A stretch of DNA of 64,000 nucleotides from Populus alba (GCF_005239225.2 NC_133294.1:2108001-2172000); one strand, 5' to 3'. Positions 1 to 12,955 are shown, counted from the first letter of the stretch. Translations and numbers: made by a program. The notes: a model not told the origin generated them from the letters alone.

Positions 1-1805
1 ATGTCATTAATTAATCACTACAGACAACATGTTAACGAATATCGGAATCACTAGCATAAATACCCATGCGTATGGTCGTAGTTAACATTACAAAATTAGT
101 TCCATTTGAGGTGTCGCTGATCTTCTTGCAAGTTTTTTTTTTTTAATTAGTGAAGGACATGGAAATATGTGTTTGATATGAAAGTCAAAGAGTTGAAATC
201 TTGTGCCAAAGTGGCCCACATATGCCAGCAGAAGAGATCTATTAAAAGTAAGCAAGTTTTAAAACGACAACGCGATATCAAACAACAAGAAGTAAAACAA
301 ATTAAAAATTAACAAAATAGACAATGGGGTATTATTTTTTTGTAATTTAGCGGTTTCTGCATCAATTCTAGCTCCAGCTTTGTTGTTCTTGACTTTAACT
401 AATTTTCTTAATTGCAACAATTATTTTCATAATGCAACATTACACTGACATGGATAACACTTTGTGTATTATATGTATGTCTGTGAGTGTAAGATTATAA
501 AAAAAAAACTCTTCTCAACCAATTAGCTATTGTTAATACTCAAGAAAATGGAAATATTCCAGCGAATCCTCCTATCAGCCAGCTGTCTCCTATGGTGGGT
601 TGCAGCCCCCCGGAGAACCACATCAAATGCTCATCAACAAACACAAACTACTGTCATAGCATGAATACAATGTTCACTAATAAAAAAAAACCTGAATACA
701 ATGAAAACCTGAATACATTAAAATGAGAAGGACATGGATAAACTTTTCCATTGTTATTAATTTTTCATATCAGCAATTAAACATTAAAATCTCTCTACCT
801 GAGTGTTCATGCAAGTCAAGTATCAAATCGACTATGTGTAAGTTAACTCAATATGATAAAAGCATGGGTAGGCTTAATTAAAAAAAAAATCAGCATGACA
901 TAGTTTGTTGTTTTATTTTTAGATGAAGACCAAGAAAATCATCCCTCGACCAACCAACATGGGTTAAAAGTCAAAATCACAACCCGAGAAAAGGGCACAA
1001 TCAAGATGTGTTCACCTAGGCGGTTAGTTGTAATTTTTCTTCCCCTTATCCTTATTCTCTCCTTGGCTAGCCTTGCACGAGGCCTGAGTTGGGTTGTATT
1101 AGAGTCTAAATTGAAGAGTTGTTATATAATTAGGGACTAGATTGAAAGGAGAGGGCTTAGACTAAGGTAAGAAGCAATTTTATGTTGTTCTAAGAATAAG
1201 GCAACAATACACCTACGGGAGATTAGGTATAGCACTAATAATAACAAAATAATGCAACTAATTAAAATAAAAACAATTAACCAACAATATAATTAAAGTG
1301 CTTCAAGTAACTAATATAGGCAAAGAAATTGCAAAATTGTTTTTAATGTGGTTCGGTAAGCCTACATCAACACTTCAAGTACCAAAACCATACTTGAGTA
1401 TTGTATTCTTTCACTAGTCCAAGTTCAAAGAGTACAATATTCGTTTGATGAATTCATACCAAGATTTTTATATCATTTGAAGATATTTTATCTCCAAGAT
1501 TTTTCTACCAAGATATGCACTTTTAAACATTTTCCCTTGGTGACAAAACCTCATCAATGCCAAAAGTTTTATCCTAACTCTCAAAATATTACAATGATGA
1601 TTTTGTTTATAGCAAAAAAAACACTCTCTCAAATAGTGGATAAAACAATTAAAGCTTGTATTTTTATAACTCACTTTCCAGCAAACAAACGGGACCTTAA
1701 TAACACTTAGAATATTTGAAACAAAATCATCCTAATTGATACTGATTTAACGGTGTTGTCACGATTAGTCCTGAATTGATATTAATCCTTTATCACACTT
1801 GAAAT
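1..1805. other. AT-rich intergenic DNA, no gene recognised
   Basis: Both strands carry only short open frames without recognisable domains. The phrase at about 1345-1360 (TGTGGTTCGGTAAGCC) resembles the end of many plant copia LTRs, so decayed LTR DNA is possible, but I cannot place element borders. Confidence 0.5.
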
Positions 1806-3265
1806 TGCGGCACCCTTAAAAAATTAAATGTGAGGGACATAATAGAATTTCTAGCATCTTATTCTTATCTTAACTGTTTGAATCCATTAGGTTAAAATAT
1901 CTCGTTTAAAGAGTTATCACTTAGTGTTATAGTCATCAGGAACCTTAACTAGCTAGTAGAGATTTTATGGTATTGAATTGATTACGCAAAATTAAAGATA
2001 TCATCACCCTTTAAGCTTCCTACCTAAGGTACGCTGAATTGTTGATTTTGTATTGAATTGCTAAGGGTTTGTTATATTATGCTACTAATGATAATATTTC
2101 TAACTCTAGCATCAGTGTATATTCAACTACAAATACTTCCAACTTTAACGTTGATAAATATTATGTAACAAAGAAAACATATAGTATTCTTACCTCTAGC
2201 GTTAGTGAATAAACAGGTAAAATAAATTTAAAACAATGCATACATATTTTTTATTTTAATTTTTAGAAAAAGAAAAAAATTGTATCATATACCGGAGTTG
2301 CATTTCACAGTAAAATCCATCGATCAAATATGTAGTTAAATATCTAAAACAAAACAACCTAAAAAAAAGTGCAAGGGACCCATAAATAAATCAAAGAAGA
2401 TCTTCAATTTTTTCTTGAATTTTTTGATATAAAAATGAGCTTGTTTGACCACATATCAAAACAAAAATGAGTGAAATCAAAGAGGTAAAACAAAAGGGTG
2501 TGTTTTGCTAAGCACACCCTTGGCCAAAAACACATTGGATCGGCTAGGCTTGAGACCCAATTCAACCTCAGTTTTTTTTGGACTGGGTACAGCCCAGTTT
2601 GTATGGGTTGTATTAGACCCGGCTGGCCATTGCTTTTTTACCCGCAGGCGTGCATGAACTGCTTACAAGAACATAATAATTAAAATGCAAAGGGGAGGGA
2701 AAACGCAGGGAGGGTTGTCCGGCTGATGCTATTTTCTCCTCCTCTGTTTTCCTCTTTTTCTTCCTCCAATCCTTCCTCTGCTCTGATCTCTCTCTCTCTC
2801 TCTATTATGTTTGCTCTATTTTTTTTTTGTCACCTATATTTGTTCCTTTTCCCCCCCTGGTTTCTTGGTTCTATCTCTGTGTTTTCTATCCTCCTTTGTT
2901 CTATGTGTGTTTCCTCCTCCCTAATCTTCATTTTTCTTTTTCTCTGTGTTTGCTCCCTGGTTCTCTGGTTTTTATTACTTGTTCGTCTTCTCCCTTGTGT
3001 TATGTCCTCATGTTCGTTATCTCTTTTTTGTTCTTTTTGTTCCCCTATCCTCTGGTTTTCTCCCTATTCTTCCCCTCTGTTTCTTGGAATTTCCTCTGTT
3101 TGTGTCTTCCCCCAACATTTTCTCTTATGTTCCTTCGGTTCTATCCCCCACCACTTGTGGCTTTTCTCTGGCTTATATAAAGCCATAGAATGCCATGTGT
3201 TGGTAAGGCAAATGAAACGAACTCACAAGATGTTACCAAGCAAAGATGGAGAAGAAGAGGACTGA
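1806..3265. repeat. degenerate LTR copy, family 1, right end lost
   Basis: This stretch follows, in the same order, the sequence of the complete solo LTR at 50076-52138. It opens with TGCGGCACCC (against TGTCGCACCC), then a run with repeated 'tctagcatcagt'-like phrases, then a GC-richer block (about 2580-2690) and a pyrimidine-rich block (about 2726-3170). Similarity fades near 3200-3265, before the other LTR terminus. The pyrimidine-rich block contains a 179-codon open frame that is compositional and not a protein. No TSD could be found because one end is missing. Confidence 0.6.
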
Positions 3266-3656
3266 TATGAGATTCAAATTAAGTATCTATTACTGGAAAC
3301 ACATCGTTTCATTAAGCCATTAAAGTACACAGTTTTGTATTTTCCTTTAAACACATCATTTTGATTAAATGTAATAAATCCATCAGGAGCAGTTGAGGGT
3401 AGTCTAGAGAAGCTTCAACTATATATACCTGTAACAGATTGCATGAGTTTTTACGTGAAAAAGAAAATAAGAAATGAATGACTCTCTTGCAATTTAGGAA
3501 TGTTAACAAACTTACCACTGTCACCAAGCTACCCACACCCTCGCCATGTTCAGACACTGAACCCTACTGTTTCTTCCCTACTAAGCTTCCTCCTACTCAA
3601 ACCTGCCAGGCAGAACCAATACTGTTTGGATCATTGAACATCACACACATAACAAG

Positions 3657-3668
3657 TGGTATTAGAAC
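3657..3668 (+). other. retrotransposon primer binding site (mutated)
   Basis: TGGTATTAGAAC differs by one base from the start of the usual initiator-tRNA-Met primer binding site TGGTATCAGAGC over its first eight positions, and lies just before the gag frame, as expected for a Ty3/gypsy element. Confidence 0.6.
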
Positions 3669-3725
3669 TAAAAATCCATGGCTTACAACCATACCACCAG
3701 ACACTAGAACCATCGAGATCAAATG

Positions 3726-4492
3726 CATGGAAGACTTCATCGTAGCAGTCAAGCAGGACAGTTGCCAAAAGTATGAACAACTAGTGGACATCCTGAAGGA
3801 GCAGAGTTTAAAGCTCGATCAAACCATTGAGAACCAAGGGGCCCAGATTAATTATATAAGGCACATTATGGGAACCATGGCACAACAAATAGAGTTTACC
3901 CTCTTAAAACTCTCTCAAGCTCCAGGAAGCTTTAGTCACAACACTAAGAGGCCAGTTCCAAGTCAAGAGGGAGTTGAATTCAGGAACAAGGAGCCTCGTG
4001 AGGATAGAATGTCGTCCTATAAGGTACACACACCCAAACATTTTTTCCCTACTTTCAATGCGGGAAGATGTGCACAAATGGCTTTTTAAATGCACACAAT
4101 ATTTTGAGATAGAAAATGTTGTTGATTCAGAAAAATTACAAATTGCATCTTATTATCTTGATGGAGTTACTCTTTATTGGCATCAAAACTTTCTTAAAAG
4201 TTTGGGAAACCAAAAACCCTCTTGGGAAGATTATGTGGAAGCCATTTGCTACCATTTTAGGGGCCAGCAAGACCCTCTAGAGGAATTGATGGAGTTGAAG
4301 CAACAAGGAGAGTTAGAGGAATACATCCAGGATTTTGATATTTTGTGGAACAAGGCTGAAGTAAGTGAGAAACAAGCCTTGGTTATCTTCTTAGGGGGAC
4401 TCAAAATAGAGATTAAAAACACAGTCAAGATGTTCGAACCAAAAACCCTTAGACATGTATATAACCTGTCTCGATTACAATCCAATACCTAA
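3726..4492 (+). pseudogene. gypsy gag (capsid) fragment
   Basis: Two overlapping frames (to about 4089, then 3974-4492) together resemble plant gypsy Gag. A charged N-terminal coiled-coil-like part is followed by the capsid core, with motifs such as YYLDGVTLYWHQN and LKQQGELEEYIQDF. This corresponds to the Retrotrans_gag domain, which builds virus-like particles in the cytoplasm. A frameshift separates the two parts and a TAA at 4490-4492 ends the second. A downstream piece at about 4735-4800 (CFWCDDKFVPGHHY) is the zinc knuckle with its last cysteine replaced by tyrosine. It is not expected to be functional. Confidence 0.8.
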
Positions 4493-4831
4493 ACATACAG
4501 GAAATCCTAAGCCTATGTCAAGAGACCACCTAGTGTTTTCCAACACCATCTTGTGCCAGCCACTACTACTTGTCCGTCACATTCCACAACCAACACTACA
4601 AACCCTTATGTAGCTCCACAAAAACCCACTCCTAATCCATGGACTAATAACCCTGGTAGTAGCTACATAAAAACCTGCATAAAACCCACCAAATCCATTC
4701 GAAACCAAGACTTTGAGGATAAAAGACTAGAGGGGCTGTGTTTTTGGTGCGATGACAAGTTTGTGCCAGGACACCACTATAAGAATAAAAGGGTGTATTC
4801 ACTAAGTGTTGTGGAGGAATAAGAGGGAGTA

Positions 4832-5029
4832 ATGGAGGAAGAGGCGATCGAAGACAAAGTTAATGAAAGGGAGCTCATACCACATATTTCCTTAGATGCC
4901 TTGGAAGGAACTGTGGGACTAAACACTATAAAGGTCAATGGAAAAATAGATAAGACTACAGTTTTAATTCTGATAGATTTAGGCAGCACCCACAATTTCT
5001 TAAACACCACCTTAGCCCTTAAACTATAG
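4832..5029 (+). pseudogene. gypsy aspartic protease fragment
   Basis: The frame reads LILIDLGSTHNFL near its end. This matches the plant gypsy protease signature LIDSGSTHNF with serine replaced by leucine, which breaks the D-S/T-G active-site triad. A stop follows at 5027-5029. The protease normally releases capsid and polymerase from the polyprotein. It lies between gag and reverse transcriptase, as in intact elements. Confidence 0.75.
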
Positions 5030-5035
5030 TTCTAG

Positions 5036-6048
5036 TTGACAGCCATAAAACCCATGATAGTGCAAACAACCAATGGGGAGAATATGATATGCAAATCCAT
5101 GTGCAGGGGACTCAGGTGGAAGATGCAGGGGATAAGCTTCCAAACAGATGTCTATATCATTGAACTTAACAACTACAAAATGTTATTGGGGATACAATGG
5201 CTATCCATATTAGAGGACATCTTATGCAACTACAAACACCTATGGATGTCATTTGATTGGCAGGGGGAGATAGTCTTACTTAAAGGGGAAAATCCACCCA
5301 AGTTCCAAACCATTGAAATAAAACAGTTGAGTTCTTTAGTTGGCAATCAGGTGCAAGTGGCCGACTACTTCTTTTGTAGTCTAATGACAGTTGAAGATGG
5401 AGAAAAAAAGGCAACAGGCACAAGAACAAATACCATTATGTTCCCTGACATCAAGGATACTGATCTGTTAAGTCTCCTTCAATCCTACCAGGATTTATTC
5501 CATGAACATAAGGGATTACGACCACCTAGAGCTCACGACCACAGAATTTCATTAAAAGCAATAAATCTAAGGCCCAATCGATACTCTGGACTCCAGAAGG
5601 ACAATATTGAGAAGATGGTGAAACAAATGCTTAAAGCTAGAATTATCAAAACCAACAACAGCCTATTCGAATCGCTAGTGATTCTGGTGAAGAAAACAGA
5701 CTCCACTTAGAGGTTTTGTGTCGACTATAGAGCCTTAAACAAACTCATTATCAAACATAAATACCCCATTCCAATGATTGAAGAGCTACTAGAGGAATTG
5801 GTGGGCGCAACAACATTTTCCAAGATCGATCTTCGATCAGGGTACCACTAAATCTGAATGTCTATAGGGGACGAGTTTAAGACAACCTTCAGGGCTCACA
5901 GCGGCCATTATGAATTTCTGGTTATGCCTTTTTTCTTAACTAGTGCCCCCACCACCTTTCAGAGCCTTATGAATGAAGTATTCAAAGATCATTTAAGGAA
6001 GTTCATTTTGGTGTTCTTCGATGACATATTAGTTACAGTAGGTCCTTA
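5036..6048 (+). pseudogene. gypsy reverse transcriptase fragment
   Basis: The frame 5036-5710 covers the protease/RT linker and the first RT fingers (RIIKTNNSLFESLVILVKK). After a TAG, the next codons continue with [11 protein letters not shown] and [11 protein letters not shown]. The frame 5858-6049 then carries the catalytic motif as FFDDILV, with phenylalanine for the usual tyrosine of YDDIL. Plant Ty3/gypsy RT copies genomic RNA into cDNA. At least three in-frame stops make this copy non-functional. Confidence 0.8.
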
Positions 6049-6057
6049 ACCGACCAT

Positions 6058-6497
6058 TACAAGCATCTAAGGATAGTTCTGGAACTATTAAAAAGGAATC
6101 AGCTAGTTGCCAAGGCTAACAAATGTTTTTTTAGCAAGGGGCAGGTGGAATACTTGGGTCACATCATTTCATCACAAGGAGTAGTAACCGACCCTCTCAA
6201 GATTCAGGCGATTCTAGATTAGCCAATTCCTAAAAATTTGAAACAGCTAAGGGGGTTCTTGGGGTTGACAGGATACTACTGAAGGTTTGTTAAGGGGTAT
6301 GACAGCATTTATAAGCCCTTAACTAATCTATTGAGAAAGGAGGCCTTGGGGTGGAATGAGGAAGCAACACAAAAACTAATGACAAGCGCTCCCGTGTTGG
6401 CTCTACCTAACTTCAACAAGCAGTTTGTAGTAGAAATAGATGCATCTTTAATAGGGGTCGGGGCAATCCTAATGCAAGATGGCCATCTCATTGCTTT
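6058..6497 (+). pseudogene. gypsy RT connection and RNase H start, truncated
   Basis: Codons such as LGHIIS, LRGFLGLTGYY, APVLALPNF and FVVEIDASLIGVGAILMQ are the RT thumb and the start of the RNase H domain of chromoviral or Tat-type gypsy polymerases; the D of EIDAS is a catalytic aspartate. Stops interrupt the first half. The coding similarity ends after the codons for HLIAF, where the next LTR family begins at 6498. Confidence 0.75.
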
Positions 6498-8130
6498 TGT
6501 CGCACGTCAAATTCGCGCGGCATCGACTGGCAATTTTTCTGTTATGCGCTTGCTTTGATTCGTTGGTTGGGAGTCGCCACCTAGTAATTTATTGAAGGCT
6601 ACTAGGAAACTGGATGTACTGGTCTTGTCAGAGATTCACAGGTAAGGGACTGGTTGTGGTTAGGGAAGGTATTAGCACCCCTAACGCACCCTACATGAGG
6701 TAAGCTGCTTCGTGGTTTTGACATGTTAAAGAAGTTTTAATAATTGTCTTCTCATCGAATATCAGAAATACAACTTATGTATAAGTTAATAATTCTTGAC
6801 CGTGATCCAATCAAAATATTAAATTCTTCTTAAATCTTTGCAATTTTATCATAAATAAAAAGAAACATCCATAAAACAAATACAAACACGCACATACACT
6901 TTCACTATATTTCTTTTCTTTTCTTTTCTTTTGGTTACATCCACACTGCAAATAATAAAAATTCAATACTAAACAAAAAAATTACATCAAACAATTTAAA
7001 ATTACAAAACCCCCCAAAACATCCTGGAATTGCTGGGAACGGTGCTGTGAAAACCCATGGACAGCAGGACAGTGGTGGCGTATTGTTCCACGCACCACCG
7101 CCACTGGCGGCGTGTGGGTTCACGCGCCGCCGCGGGGGGAACCTGGATGCAGTGGATCACGAACGGCTTCTCCTTCTGTCTTCCTAAACCGTATGTGACC
7201 TGTGGAACAAGAAGAGAAACGCACACAACAGTCGATTTTAGTTTTTATTTCCTTTTGTTTCACTTCTGTTTTCTGTCTTCATTTTGGTTCGTTTCTTCTT
7301 TACTGGTTGCAGATCCGGCGATGGCCGGCTTCGGTGGCCGTTGCTGGGCCATTCTGGTGGTGGGTCTGTGGGCGCCGTGTGTCTCAGCTGCAATTTGCGA
7401 CTGCTGAAGTGGTCGGCGGTGAGGGAATGGACGGATGGCAGATCTGTAAGCTACTGGGTCTCCAGTGATGGCAACGTTATTGTGGCTGTTGTTTTGGCAA
7501 CTGTTACTGGAGGCCAAATGGAGGGAGGACCTGGTTCGGTCGCTGATGGAGAAGAAGAAGAGGGAAATCAGGGCCGATATTTGGTTTGTTTTGGGGCTGA
7601 GGGGAGATGGGTGGCTGGTTTGTGGAAATGGGAGGAAGGTCTTGGCCGGGGGAAGAGGAGGCTTGAGCGGCTCATTTCTGGTTTATGTCGAAAGAGGGTG
7701 AACGGTTGAAGGTTGAAGATGGGGATGGTCTGGAAATGGAGGAGAAAAAAATTCAACGTGGGGTGGGGGGGCTGGCGGCTCTCTAGTTAGAGATAGGTTT
7801 AGGGTTAGGTTTTCCTTCTTTTTTTTTTTTGTATTTTTCTTTCAAAATTGCCCCTCCTCCTTGAGTGTATTGAGGAGACTAGTATTTATAGGCAAAAATG
7901 TTGCTAGGTTTCCAAACTTAGTCCCCCAACTTCTTTCTTTTTGTAAATTTGTTTTTTTCTTAATTTTTTGTATTTTTTAAAAACGAGCAATATCAACGTC
8001 GACTCAATGAGGAAAATCAATGATTTTAAAAATAAAGCGTGAAAAGTTGCACGCATTTAAAAGACCTTTGAAAATTTAAATTCTTTTTAGACGACGCTGA
8101 AAATGCTAAAAACGGCATAAGTCATAGCTA
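6498..8130. repeat. LTR family 2 copy inserted in gypsy RNase H
   Basis: It starts with TGTCGCACGTC directly after the truncated RNase H. About 165 bp of its start match, in reverse complement, the sequence ending GACGTGCGACA at 59404. Its last part (about 7850-8130) matches, in reverse complement, 17482-17810, including phrases around the CAACGTCGACTCAA block. Between them lies a GC-rich region (about 7030-7800) with several overlapping open frames up to 141 codons; these are compositional. The right terminus is uncertain and I found no TSD. Confidence 0.6.
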
Positions 8131-9059
8131 AGTAATATTTCGCTTTTAATAGTATTCACTATACAAAAAATAATAAAAATGCTCCTCAATAATTTTAGAA
8201 TGATAAATAAACCCAATGGTTCTATGGATTTTTTTAAGGGAAAAAATATAAATCCAGAATGATTCATGTTTACAGTAGTTTTGCCACGCGAATTAGGTTC
8301 TTTTAATACATAATACATATGCATCATCAAATGGGTTCTTATGATGTCACGTTTAAGCCTGTCTCGAAAGCCATTATCAAAAAAGACAAAAAAGAAAAAG
8401 AAAAAGAAAAAGAAAAAGAAAGAATAAACTCATCGTGGAAGCAACTTTGACCATGTTGAGTTATTTAAACTTAGTCCCTGTATTTATCAATTAATTATCT
8501 TCGTGGTTTCAAATATTGTGGTCATTCTACGGAGAAATAAATTGTTAACTTGAACGTTAAGAGAAAAATAATATCTTTAATAATAATTAGTTTATTGACA
8601 ACTTGCTATTGCTATTGCTTGGAAACTTTTTGATATTATTATAAAATTTGAAATAATATTTTAAATTTAAATAATTCAGATTGAATTATTTTTTAGGCTA
8701 AATTTTAAATTAAATTATACGAAGTTATCATAACGTGATTTTATTTACTGGATGAGTCTAAAGAAAAAAATCAACTCAATACTAAAAGATTAAATTAAAT
8801 AAAACCTTCATATTAAGAGATGAAATTAAAATAAAAAACGTGTAAAAAAAAATTAAAGAATTTAAAAACCATATATTAAAGGATAAAATTGAAAAAAAAA
8901 AACCAAAATAACTTTCATTATATGATAAAAATAAATAAAAACTATTGATTAAAGAATAAAATTAAAATAAAATTTTATATTAAATGAAATAAGTGGGAAA
9001 AAATAAAAATAAAAAAGCTAAAAAATACAAAGAAAATAAAAACTCTGTATTAAAAGATG
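8131..9059. other. AT-rich intergenic DNA with A-rich microsatellite
   Basis: No gene is visible. A short (AAAAAG)n tract lies at about 8385-8420, and A-rich stretches with 'taaaagat' phrases run from about 8760 to 9060. The latter resemble the A-rich DNA at 30540-30690 just before the matching duplicon. Confidence 0.55.
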
Positions 9060-9930
9060 AAAAAAAAAAAAAATTGGCAAAAAAAAAATCCAATAAAAAA
9101 AAAAAGCCATGAGCCTGTTTAAAAAAAAATTGTTGCTTAAAAGATTTCATTTGCCTCTTCTGGGATTAGAACCCTCAACCTCGGCTCAAGCCCCGCGCAC
9201 TTTAATCAATGAATTACAACATAAATTTATTGAAGTAACGCTTAAAATAATATATCAAATTAGTTTATTGTTTATACAATCGTGTCTCTTTTAATTATAT
9301 TGATAATTATTATTAAAAACAGATCTTATCCTGTTGAATATAAAATATAATTATTTATCCAACCAACAGTTTGAAAAAGACTCCTCTTTCCAATTGGACT
9401 TTTAATCTACATGTGTATATACACATCCAGTAGCTGTCATCCATTTAATTAGAAAAAAAAAAGAATTTTAAATTTGAATCCTCCCATATTTATATTTATT
9501 TATTTTAGAATAAAATTGATTATATCGGTAAAAAAATAGTAAATAAAAATATATACAAGCTTATTTTTATCACCTAATTTTTATAGAGTTTTAGTATTTT
9601 ATGATTTACATTGCTATATATATTATTCTCTTATATATTTATTTAAATGAAAGTTCATTTGAAATTTTTTATTAATTAGAATGATATAATGATATTCTGA
9701 ATTGTAATCCTTATGATATAATATCAAAAATATAAAGTAAGATTTTAATATATAATTTATATTATTTTTTAATAATTTGTTTTTCTAGTGAAAAATTGTT
9801 CTCCAAACCAAAAAAATACTTTGGTATTTAGTAGATGTTGATTGGGAATAGATTTGTGAAAGGACCGTGGACTCACATGCTGTACTATTCAGTTACGCGT
9901 CAAACCTCTCCCCCGAGCCAGAAACTTGGC
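9060..9930. repeat. duplicon A, left part (matches 30690-31700)
   Basis: From GAGCCTGTTTAAAAAA near 9113 to AACTTGGCAAAAA near 9920 the sequence is colinear with 30722-31700 in the same orientation, with small indels. Examples of shared phrases are TCTGGGATTAGAACCC, TTATCCTGTTGAATA and GTAGATGTTGATTGGG. No gene is seen within it. Together with the pair 11560-16128 and 37671-39395, it shows a duplicated segment upstream of the two tailed DUF26 genes. Confidence 0.8.
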
Positions 9931-11339
9931 AAAAATAATTCACAACTGTTTTTTTTTTTTACTTTGCTATCCAATAATTAGAGATTCTATTGATGATTAA
10001 TCAATTCACTTTTTTTTTTCTTTTAGCATTTCTTTTATATAACAACATGTATCTAAAAACTATATTGATATGATATATATGGTAGATGTTAAAAAAAAAT
10101 AAAAAAAATTCAGGGTTCATTACATAATACAACTATATAAAGTATCTTAAAAAATCATGAGATTTAAATAGTAAAGTTTTTTATTTTTTTATTTTTTTTC
10201 TCAATTCATTCCCTCCTCTCTCTCTCTTTTTTTTTTTAAAAAAAATCTTATTATTTTTTTTTCTTTCAATTTCATCCTTAAAATATTTTAGAAATAGTTC
10301 AGGTTGTCTTTGAACTGACTAAGTTGACTTGATCACGTTGAGACACCTCCGATACAATTTAATTTTAAACCCGAGCTAGATAAAGAGTCAAGTCAAGAGG
10401 TTTTTTTTTATATTAATTCATTTTTTTATTCTCAATTTCGTCCTAAGATTTTTTTTTATTGGTGAGTCAAGTTATCTTTAGATTAGCCAACTACAATGAG
10501 TCACGTCAGAAAAACTTACATGTTATTTAATTTTAAACCACAACTAGAAAAAACTTTGGGATGTAAAGTTATTTTTGTACATTTCATTATTTTTTATCAA
10601 TTTCATCCTTATATTATTTTGATAGGTCGATTGAGTTGTCTTTAGATTGATTATGTTGATTAATTGAGCTAATTTCTATAAGATTTAATTTTAAATTCAG
10701 GCTAGACAATAAGTCAGATTAAAAAGTTTTATAATTGATCTGCTAAGTTAGGTTTAATAATAATATTAAATAGTTTTCATGTAATCTTTTTTTTTTGTTA
10801 CATTAAAATATTTATTTTAATCATACCTGCGCAACGCGAGATATAAACTAAGTATAATCTATATATCTAATGATTCAAGATGAAAATCCCTCATGATCTA
10901 TAAAAGCATTCTTACAACTATCAATTTGGTCAAATCAATAAAATTCTTATTAGCTGTCAGTAGTTACACGATATATTAAAATAATTAATCATGGTTTGAT
11001 TGATTATATTGTTTGAAAACCACAAGGAATCATGCATTAATTATCCTCAGAACATTCAAATATTATTAAAAAACAACTCCAATTTTTATATTGCTAATTA
11101 AGCATATACATTATCTGGGATTTGACTGGGTGCAATTAAGTTCATGAGTTGACTTCAATTTTGTAATTATGGACAAGTTTATCCCACTTTCTCAAGCTCC
11201 ACTGTTACATCAAAGCATAAATAGTTGACCTTATCTGTTTTTTTTTTTTTTTTTTTTTTTAAAGCAAAATATGCTACTAGAGAACATAGCACATTTCACA
11301 ATCTCTCCACCTTCCCTGCTTCTTAGATTTCAGAAGGGA
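9931..11339. other. AT-rich spacer with repeat fragments
   Basis: About 10090-10860 is filled by a T-rich interspersed repeat with 'gagtcaagttatctttagatt' type phrases, which recur in altered form at 28.8-30.5 kb and 16.4-17.3 kb. A run of about 23 T lies at 11239-11261. No coding sequence is recognised. Confidence 0.5.
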
Positions 11340-11590
11340 TGAAGAAAACCAATTTCAAAGCAATAGTATTGTTAGTTACATTACTGAGAGTAATTTGGAT
11401 TTTGGCTCTCTATGTTCAGTGTCAGATAATTCTACCATGGACAGTGAATACCATGCGAATCTCATCAATTTACTGAATTCCCTTGCTACAAATGGGCCTA
11501 CCCAAAATGTAGAGGTGATATTTCTGCCACAGACACTGCAGCCTGCATCAAGAACGCTACCCAATTCATAAACGCATTAACAAGACACTT
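11340..11590 (+). pseudogene. DUF26 gene fragment with internal deletion
   Basis: A signal-peptide-like start (ATG at 11340) runs into sequence matching the first DUF26 domain of the gene at 38445: the frame giving GSLCSVSDNSTMDSEYHANL. A frame change is needed near 11400. The sequence then jumps from CCAAAATG straight to TAGAGGTGATATTTCTG, so the stretch encoding the usual FYTT...GLTQC part is deleted. It ends in KNAT followed by unrelated DNA. The minus-strand open frame here is a shadow. It is a dead scrap of the same subfamily as the tailed genes. Confidence 0.75.
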
Positions 11591-12942
11591 CTCATCATTA
11601 AGCGTTGGGTCTTTCATATTCGCCCAAATGTTTATGTGAATACTTGAGTCTAGATTAAGTTTTATGGTGGATGACTCTTTCTCAAATTTATATGTTCATC
11701 AATGCTCCTCACTTGTAGCCCGTCTCTTGGCCTCTGTCAAGTGACTTGGGCTTCAGAATATTTTCTAGGCCATTAGACCTCATAACGGGTTGATATCATA
11801 TTAAAATTAATTATTGAAATCAAATTCCATCCAAAAAAAACTGAAACCTTACAATGGGCGTTCCATTTAAACTTCAGCCTCATAGATGTCGACCAGAAGC
11901 TTTAATTCAACCAAAAGCAACAAGCTAGTTTTGTTTGACTTCAATTTTTATATTGCTAAGCATATCCATATGGAGCTTAATTTAAGCAAATGATTTCATC
12001 CACTTCCATTTTCTATTGCCAAGCAAATATGATAAGAACAAGTACAACTAGGTTTCATTGACTTCAATTTTGTAGTGCTAAACAAATATATAATAATGCA
12101 TTTACGATATATGAACAAGTACAGTTGGTTTCATTGTCTTCAATCTTGTAGTGCTAATTAAACAAGTTCTACACGGCATGATTACATTCCACAAATGCAA
12201 CGATTTGATAGTTTTGATTATGATATGAACATAAAAAGAGAACACGTTTCCCTTGGACTCAAAGTATGGAATTGTTAATATTCATTATATTTTCAACTTT
12301 TCTGCTGTTATCTAGCCCTTGCCATGCTGACAGTAATTCCAATCTCGGTTCGCTATGTAGTGAAGTTGATAATGCTACCAATAGCAGTGAATACCAAGCC
12401 ATCTGAGCGAGCTGCAGAATTCACTTGTTGCTAATGCGCCTATCCAAAATGGCCTCTACACGACCGCAGCAGGTAAAGGTGCTAACAAGATTTATGGCCT
12501 TACACAATGCAGAGGTGATATTTCTGCCACAGACTGTGCAGCCTGCATCAAGAATGTTACCATGGTACACGGCTGCTCAAACAGTAAAAATGCGACGCTT
12601 TGGTTTAAGTGGTGTTTCGTAAGGTATTCTGACCGGAGAATTTTCGGTGAATCGGATCAATCAGGAATGGCAACTTACAATGAGACCAATTTTGAAGATG
12701 CAAAAGTGGTTTCTGAAGGACTTAACTTCACAAAAGCGCTGGCTTCTACAACTCCTAACCAGCCCTCGATGTTCTATACCGCAGTATTGGATGTTGGACA
12801 GAGTGGGAAGAGGTATGGCATGGCTCAATGCACTAGAGATCTCAGCAAGAGTGACTGTGGCAAGTGCTTGGATTTCCAATTGGCGGCATATTTAAATATT
12901 ATTGGAAATAAGAGAGATTGGGATATTCATGGATCTAGTTGC

Positions 12943-12955
12943 AGCATGTGGTACT
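12943..12955. repeat. LINE target-site duplication, left copy
   Basis: AGCATGTGGTACT, identical to 15750-15762. The uninterrupted paralogue has it once, at 39018-39030. Confidence 0.92.

Larger units (their letters stand above)
3266..6497 (+). mobile_element. decayed Ty3/gypsy retrotransposon, 3' part truncated
   Basis: Gag, aspartic protease, reverse transcriptase and the start of RNase H follow each other on the plus strand in Ty3/gypsy order. A primer-binding-site-like sequence lies at 3657, so the region before it is probably a 5' LTR remnant. All frames are broken by frameshifts and stop codons, many of the TGA/TAG/TAA kind expected from G-to-A or C-to-T decay. The element stops at 6497, exactly where a different LTR begins with TGTCGCACG; integrase and the 3' LTR are not seen in the window. 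Confidence 0.85.

Noticed and set aside
2726..3265. 179-codon open frame on the plus strand
   Set aside because: It lies in a pyrimidine-rich LTR block, is almost all Leu/Phe/Ser/Cys, and is frame-independent (other frames are open too).
7057..7709. Overlapping frames of 116, 88 and 141 codons
   Set aside because: They lie in a GC-rich part of an LTR copy, overlap each other and a minus-strand frame, and have no domain signature.
9150..9190. tRNA-like B-box phrase (GGGATTAGAACCC)
   Set aside because: No matching A box or cloverleaf could be drawn; it is a part of the duplicated repeat also found at 30770.
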